A DNA stretch of 64,000 nt from an uncultured Flavobacteriaceae bacterium (GTDB lineage Bacteria > Bacteroidota > Bacteroidia > Flavobacteriales > Flavobacteriaceae), in NCBI GenBank assembly GCA_905181615.1, contig CAJIYH010000004.1:195001-259000 (forward strand). The letters run 5' to 3'. The notes below the pieces were generated by a model, which searched no databases, was not told the origin of the DNA, and was given only the letters and a program-made list of their open reading frames with translations. The translations under genes and the position numbers were made by a program. Below are positions 60,501 to 64,000 of this stretch, piece by piece (the first letter of the stretch is position 1; each line of letters opens with the position of its first letter).

Positions 60501-62197
60501 TAGACACTAATGGTAATGGGAACAACGATCAGGGTGATGTAATCGTTTATACGATAGCCGTGGCCAATACGGGTAGTGTTACCCTATCAGGTTTAGCATT
60601 AACTGACACGTTAACGGACGGCTCAGGAGGTTCTCTTAGTTTAGCTTCAGGTCCAACTTTTACTAGTAACAGCGCCTCTTCAGCGGAAGGGAGTTTAGCA
60701 GTAGGAGAGATATCTACTTACACAGCGACTTATACGATAAGCCAGAATGTAGCCAATACAGGGTCAGTAAACAACAGTGTATCTGCAACGGCTAGTACTC
60801 CAGGGAACAGTAATGATGTTACTGATGTATCAGACGATGGTGATGATAGTGATGGAAATACAGCAAATGATGTAACAGTAGTTTTAACAAGTTCAGATTC
60901 TTCCATAGAGGTAACTAAAACAGCTGTTGTAAATGACACTAATGGTAATAGTAAAACAGATCAAGGTGATGTAATCGTTTACAATATTACGGTTCGCAAC
61001 ACAGGAAATATTACCCTTAGCAGCATAACAGTTAGCGACACCTTAACAGACGGTAATGGAGGATCTTTAAGTTTAGATAGCGGACCAAGTTTTGTATCGA
61101 ACAGCGGTTCATCAGCACAAGGGACATTAATCTCGGGTGAGATTGCTACCTATACAGCAACTTATACGATAAGCGCGGCAGCAGAGAACACACCGAGTAT
61201 TAATAATACCGCTCAGGCAACAGCTAGTACACCTGGAAACACAAATGATGTTAGTGATGTATCGGATAATGGTAATGATGGGGATGATAACACGAGCAAT
61301 GATCCAACGGTAGTAAACATAACTGCAAGTCCTCAGATGGAGGTAACCAAAGAAGGAACAGTTACTGACAATGGTGATGGAGTTTTAGGAGTAGGAGATA
61401 CAGTAAATTATACGATAAAGATAGAGAACCAAGGGAATGTAAATATTACAGAACCATCATTAGTAGATACCTTCACAGATGCACTGTCCAACACATTAGC
61501 ACTGAGTAGTGGACCAACGTTTAACTTTGGAGATCTAGGTTCTTCAGAAGGAACTATCAAGCCAAATGAGACGGCTCACTATGAGGCAACCTTTGTAATC
61601 ACACAAGGGGTAGTAGATGCAGGAGGACTGATCAATAGTGTAACAGTAACAGCGAGTAGCACGGGTAATCCAGGTGGTCTTAGTGATGTATCGGATGACG
61701 GTGATGATACGGATGGTAATACGACCGATGACACTACGGTCTTGGTGATTAATCCAAACCCAATACTAGAGACAACTAAGACTGCAGTAATAACAGACAA
61801 CAACAGTAATAGTATAAACGACTTAGGAGATACAATCACTTATACAATCACAGTAGAGAATAAAGGTAATGTAAGTCTGACCGGATTGGGATTAGTTGAC
61901 ACCTTAACTGATGGAGATGGAGGATCCTTATCCTTATTGAGTGGACCTACGTTTGTTAGTTCGAGTGCTTCATCATCTCAAGGGTCATTAGCTGTATCTG
62001 AGATAGCAACTTATACTGCGACTTATAGTGTAACACAACAAGCGGTAGATAGTGGAAGTGTAGTTAACACAGTACTGGCCACGGCGTCCTCACCACAAAA
62101 CACGAATGATGTAATAGACCGTAGTGATAATGGCGATGATAGTGATGGAGAAACTCAAGACGATAATACGGTAGTAGTTCTTAGTCGTACATCAGAA
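57456..62197 (+). repeat. super-repeat unit 2 (11 domains)
   Basis: This is the second 4,742-bp unit, starting at the LEATKTATVIDN codons. Domains 4-7 of the unit (about 58.8-60.4 kb) have diverged from unit 1 more than domains 1-3 and 8-11, which points to patchy homogenisation. Confidence 0.85.
57598..58569 (+). CDS. giant surface protein fragment 4
   Basis: This 323-residue open frame, back in the phase of the main fragment, holds the second half of repeat 35 (DGDGSALSLSSGPVFTSASA) and repeats 36 and 37 (AAITDNGDGAVGKGD and AAVTDNGGDGNTGSGD types). It ends in KPKRDSNL at a one-base insertion near 58551, where the intact copy has KPNEVATYSGYY. It is a slice of the same giant gene. Confidence 0.65.
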   Translation: MDGDGSALSLSSGPVFTSASASSSQGTLLVGEIASYTASYTITQLALDTGSISNSVLVTGSSPGQTNNVTDTSDDGDDNDSNTEDDTTDIAISKSPSIEVTKTAAITDNGDGAVGKGDVVQYTISVINNGNVTLSSLSVADVLSDASGNTLSLNSGPSFSGSSQGSAQGTLKVGETASYSALYIINQAAVDAGGLSNQASATASSPGNSNDVTDLSDDGDDNDGNLINDPTVTIITTSSSLEVIKTAAVTDNGGDGNTGSGDIINYTITVENKGNVTLSGLTLVDTLTDGSGGSLTLTNGPSFSSTTLGSSPGTLKPKRDSNL

Positions 62198-63760
62198 TTA
62201 GAAGCGACCAAGACAGCAACAGTCATAGACAATAACAGTAGTAGTTCGACGGATTTAGGGGACACTATAGTTTATACGATTACAGTAGAGAACAAGGGTA
62301 GTGTAACACTATCTAATGTAGGCTTAACCGATACCTTATTGGATGGAGATGGTTCAGCTCTTAGTTTATCAAGTGGTCCAGTGTTTACATCAGCTAGTGC
62401 TTCATCATCTCAAGGAACCTTGCTTGTAGGCGAGATAGCGAGTTATACGGCGAGTTATACGATAACCCAATTAGCATTAGACACGGGAAGTATAAGCAAC
62501 AGTGTATTAGTAACAGGAAGCAGCCCAGGACAGACCAACAATGTAACAGACACATCTGATGATGGGGATGACAATGATAGCAATACAGAAGATGACACGA
62601 CAGATATAGCGATAAGCAACACTCCATCGTTAGAAGTAACTAAGACAGCAGCGATAACCGATAATGGTGATGGTGCAGTTGGGAAAGGAGATGTGGTTCA
62701 GTATACAATCTCTGTGATTAACAACGGTAATGTTACCTTATCTAGTTTAAGTGTAGCAGATGTTTTAAGTGATGCGAGTGGAAACACACTTAGTTTAAAC
62801 AGCGGCCCGTCCTTCTCGGGCTCGTCACAGGGATCTGCCCAAGGGACACTTAAAGTAGGTGAGACAGCAAGCTACAGTGCACTTTATATTATTAACCAAG
62901 CAGCAGTAGATGCAGGAGGCTTATCGAACCAGGCATCAGCTACGGCTAGTAGTCCAGGGAATAGTAATGATGTTACTGATCTGAGTGATGACGGGGATGA
63001 CAATGATGGCAATCTAATTAATGATCCAACTGTCACTACAATTACTACATCTAGTTCACTAGAGGTAATAAAAACAGCAGCTGTAACTGATAATGGAGGT
63101 GATGGTAATACAGGTTCAGGAGATATTATAAATTATACAATTACAGTAGAGAATAAGGGTAATGTTACTTTATCTGGCTTAACCTTGGTTGATACCTTAA
63201 CAGATGGAAGTGGCGGATCACTTACACTTACTAATGGTCCATCGTTCTCATCGACAACCTTAGGGTCTTCCCCAGGTACACTAAAGCCGAATGAGGTAGC
63301 AACCTATAGTGGATACTATATCATCAGTGCAAATGCAGCGTTAACTTCTAGTATAAATAACAGTGTATTAGCTACAGCGAGTAGTCCAGGCCAGAGTAAT
63401 AATGTAACGGATACTTCTGACGATGGAGACGATAGTGATGGTAATACGACAGATGATGTAACGGCTGTATCGATCACTCCACTTCCAGCCATAGAGGCAA
63501 CTAAGACAGCGGTAACAACAGATAATAATAGTAATGGTATTGTAGACTTAGGTGATACGATTGTTTATACTATTACGGTAGAGAATAAGGGTAATACAAG
63601 TTTATCAAGCTTAACTCTGGCAGATACTCTTAGCGATGGAAGTGGTGGATCACTAACCTTAACAAGCGGACCAACATTTACATCAGCAAGTGCAGGATCA
63701 AGCTCAAGGAACACTGACCCTTGGAGAAACAGCAACCTATACGGCATCGTATGTAGTTAG
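58871..63760 (+). CDS. giant surface protein fragment 5
   Basis: This 1,629-residue frame holds repeats 38 (second half) to 49. Coding sequence in this phase actually begins at about 58553, right after the preceding frameshift, and reads EIATYSGYYIISANAALTSS; the start given is only the first usable start codon. The domains have the same pattern and the same order of types as in super-repeat units 1 and 2. It ends SAGSSSRNTDPWRNSNL at an extra base near 63701-63704, where other copies read GSSQGTLTLGETATYTASY. No signal peptide or C-terminal sorting domain is present. Confidence 0.75.
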   Translation: MTLVDTLTDNNGLALSLSSGPIFTSASAGSSQGTLTLGETATYTASYTITQVAVDAGGTSNTVLATASSAGNTDDVTDTSDDGDDDDNNTTDDPTITSITASPGIEATKTATVLDNNGDSNTGAGDTIVYTITVQNTGGTSLSNISLNDVLTDGNGSSLSLTSGPIFVSNSASSAEGSLAVNEIGTYTATYTISSAVENTSSVNNRVTVTASSPGQSNNVTDVSDDGDDNDDNTEDDQTVVAIDAVPVLEVTKTASVTDNGDGYTGSGDVVNYVITIENKGNVTLSSLTVTDSLTDGNGDSLVMSNGPYFSGSDQGSAQGTLVAGETATFQAYYIISSAAAESGQISNIATATASSPGNSNDVSDQSDDGDDTDSNLVDDPTVTSMNPIPSIEVVKTVSTIDNNSNSLNDINDTVVYTITVNNTGNLLLTNVALTDVLTDGNGTALSLDAGPTFVSATDSSNSQILQIGGTSTFTATYTIAQNPAYSGIISNIVSVTANTSAGINVSDQSDDGDDSDGNTVDDPTTIQTSPRAMMEVTKTASVVDTNGNGNNDQGDVIVYTIAVANTGSVTLSGLALTDTLTDGSGGSLSLASGPTFTSNSASSAEGSLAVGEISTYTATYTISQNVANTGSVNNSVSATASTPGNSNDVTDVSDDGDDSDGNTANDVTVVLTSSDSSIEVTKTAVVNDTNGNSKTDQGDVIVYNITVRNTGNITLSSITVSDTLTDGNGGSLSLDSGPSFVSNSGSSAQGTLISGEIATYTATYTISAAAENTPSINNTAQATASTPGNTNDVSDVSDNGNDGDDNTSNDPTVVNITASPQMEVTKEGTVTDNGDGVLGVGDTVNYTIKIENQGNVNITEPSLVDTFTDALSNTLALSSGPTFNFGDLGSSEGTIKPNETAHYEATFVITQGVVDAGGLINSVTVTASSTGNPGGLSDVSDDGDDTDGNTTDDTTVLVINPNPILETTKTAVITDNNSNSINDLGDTITYTITVENKGNVSLTGLGLVDTLTDGDGGSLSLLSGPTFVSSSASSSQGSLAVSEIATYTATYSVTQQAVDSGSVVNTVLATASSPQNTNDVIDRSDNGDDSDGETQDDNTVVVLSRTSELEATKTATVIDNNSSSSTDLGDTIVYTITVENKGSVTLSNVGLTDTLLDGDGSALSLSSGPVFTSASASSSQGTLLVGEIASYTASYTITQLALDTGSISNSVLVTGSSPGQTNNVTDTSDDGDDNDSNTEDDTTDIAISNTPSLEVTKTAAITDNGDGAVGKGDVVQYTISVINNGNVTLSSLSVADVLSDASGNTLSLNSGPSFSGSSQGSAQGTLKVGETASYSALYIINQAAVDAGGLSNQASATASSPGNSNDVTDLSDDGDDNDGNLINDPTVTTITTSSSLEVIKTAAVTDNGGDGNTGSGDIINYTITVENKGNVTLSGLTLVDTLTDGSGGSLTLTNGPSFSSTTLGSSPGTLKPNEVATYSGYYIISANAALTSSINNSVLATASSPGQSNNVTDTSDDGDDSDGNTTDDVTAVSITPLPAIEATKTAVTTDNNSNGIVDLGDTIVYTITVENKGNTSLSSLTLADTLSDGSGGSLTLTSGPTFTSASAGSSSRNTDPWRNSNLYGIVCS
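60476..63606 (+). repeat. near-identical 3.1-kb block, downstream copy
   Basis: This is the in-frame partner of 55729-58866. It covers repeats 42 to 49 (first part). Similarity stops sharply after GGTAATACAAGTTTATCA at 63606, where the two copies become clearly different sequences. Confidence 0.85.
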
Positions 63761-64000
63761 TAGTTCAGCTGCATATACTGGATTTATCTCTAACACAGTA
63801 TTAGCAACAGCTTCTTCTGCTGGGAATACGGATGATGTAACCGACACCTCAGATGATGGAGATGATACAGATAGTAATACCACTAATGATCCAACAGTAG
63901 TTAATATAACAGCTTCTCCGGGAATAGAGGCAACTAAAACAGCAACGGTTACAGATAATGGTGATGGAGTTTTGGGTAAAGGAGATATAGTTAGATATGA
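62198..64000 (+). repeat. super-repeat unit 3, partial (runs off the window)
   Basis: The third occurrence of the LEATKTATVIDN unit start lies again 4,742 bases after the previous one. Four domains and the beginning of a fifth are visible before the window ends. Confidence 0.8.
63702..64000 (+). CDS. giant surface protein fragment 6, continues past the window edge
   Basis: After the last frameshift the coding phase continues QGTLTLGETATYTASYVVSS, then TVLATASSAGNTDDVTDTSD, and the start of repeat 50 (IEATKTATVTDNGDGVLGKG). The frame is open to the last base of the window, so the giant gene is longer than 25.2 kb in total. No usable start is claimed; this is a slice of the same gene. Confidence 0.6.

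Noticed and set aside
39839-63747. Many antisense and alternative-frame open stretches inside the giant gene (for example 44432-44707, 47073-47384, 62394-62627)
   Set aside because: They mirror the repeat periodicity, have low-complexity translations and occur at the same position in each repeat. They are shadows of the coding frame.
38759-64000. CRISPR array or non-coding satellite
   Set aside because: The repeat period is about 430 bp and 4.74 kb, the repeats are protein-coding with conserved amino-acid patterns, and there are no short direct repeats with unique spacers.

Overview
The window looks like a chromosomal segment of an AT-rich marine-type Flavobacteriia (Bacteroidetes). The evidence is the set of lineage-typical proteins (DUF6048, DUF6452, DUF4290, START-like and DUF2911 families), a 6S-Flavo-type RNA behind zapA, promoters with a TTG-N19-TAnnTTTG architecture, weak Shine-Dalgarno use, and an enormous secreted repeat protein of the kind exported by type IX secretion.

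Layout. 1-9.0 kb: ZIP transporter, a THUMP RNA methyltransferase, a convergent rlmD-DUF6452-DUF6048 operon, ornithine aminotransferase, a cysteine desulfurase and an M23 peptidase. 9.0-12.4 kb: a decayed small secreted-protein gene, an ACT-domain protein, then a coiled-coil protein, zapA, 6S RNA and rny. 12.4-22.8 kb: aquaglyceroporin, a GMC oxidoreductase stub, glycosylasparaginase, cutC, DUF983, acs, TauE/SafE and DMT permeases, alkB, a truncated fbp, trxB and a flavin reductase. 22.8-31.6 kb: tRNA-Met, a START-like protein, class IV aminotransferase, YqgE, HU, then a minus-strand operon ATPase-recQ-fmt, and DUF493, DUF4290, murA. 31.3-37.0 kb: a light and DNA-repair cluster (TIGR03643, FeS-type photolyase, cryptochrome DASH, DUF2256, class I photolyase, SDR, SRPBCC). 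37.2-38.0 kb: a DUF2911 protein. 38.0-38.8 kb: non-coding AT-rich DNA.

38.8-64.0 kb (beyond the window edge): one giant surface-protein gene of more than 25 kb. It has a signal peptide and about 50 tandem DUF11/DUF7507-like beta domains of about 143 aa. Its first half carries inserted modules: calcium-type TSP3 repeats, jelly-roll or phage-tail-like binding modules, a C-type-lectin-like domain and a cupredoxin-like domain. Its second half is a super-repeat of 11 domains with a 4,742-bp period. As read here it is split by five small indels.

A recurring theme is gene damage: the split giant gene, a frameshifted cryptochrome, a mutated DUF2256 gene, a truncated fbp, a stop codon inside the recQ 3' end, relics at 9.1-9.5, 13.2-13.4 and perhaps 22.8-23.0 kb, and two genes whose reading frames begin upstream of any ATG/GTG/TTG (apparent ATT starts). 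Substitutions and large deletions are involved as well as indels, so read error alone does not explain all of it.
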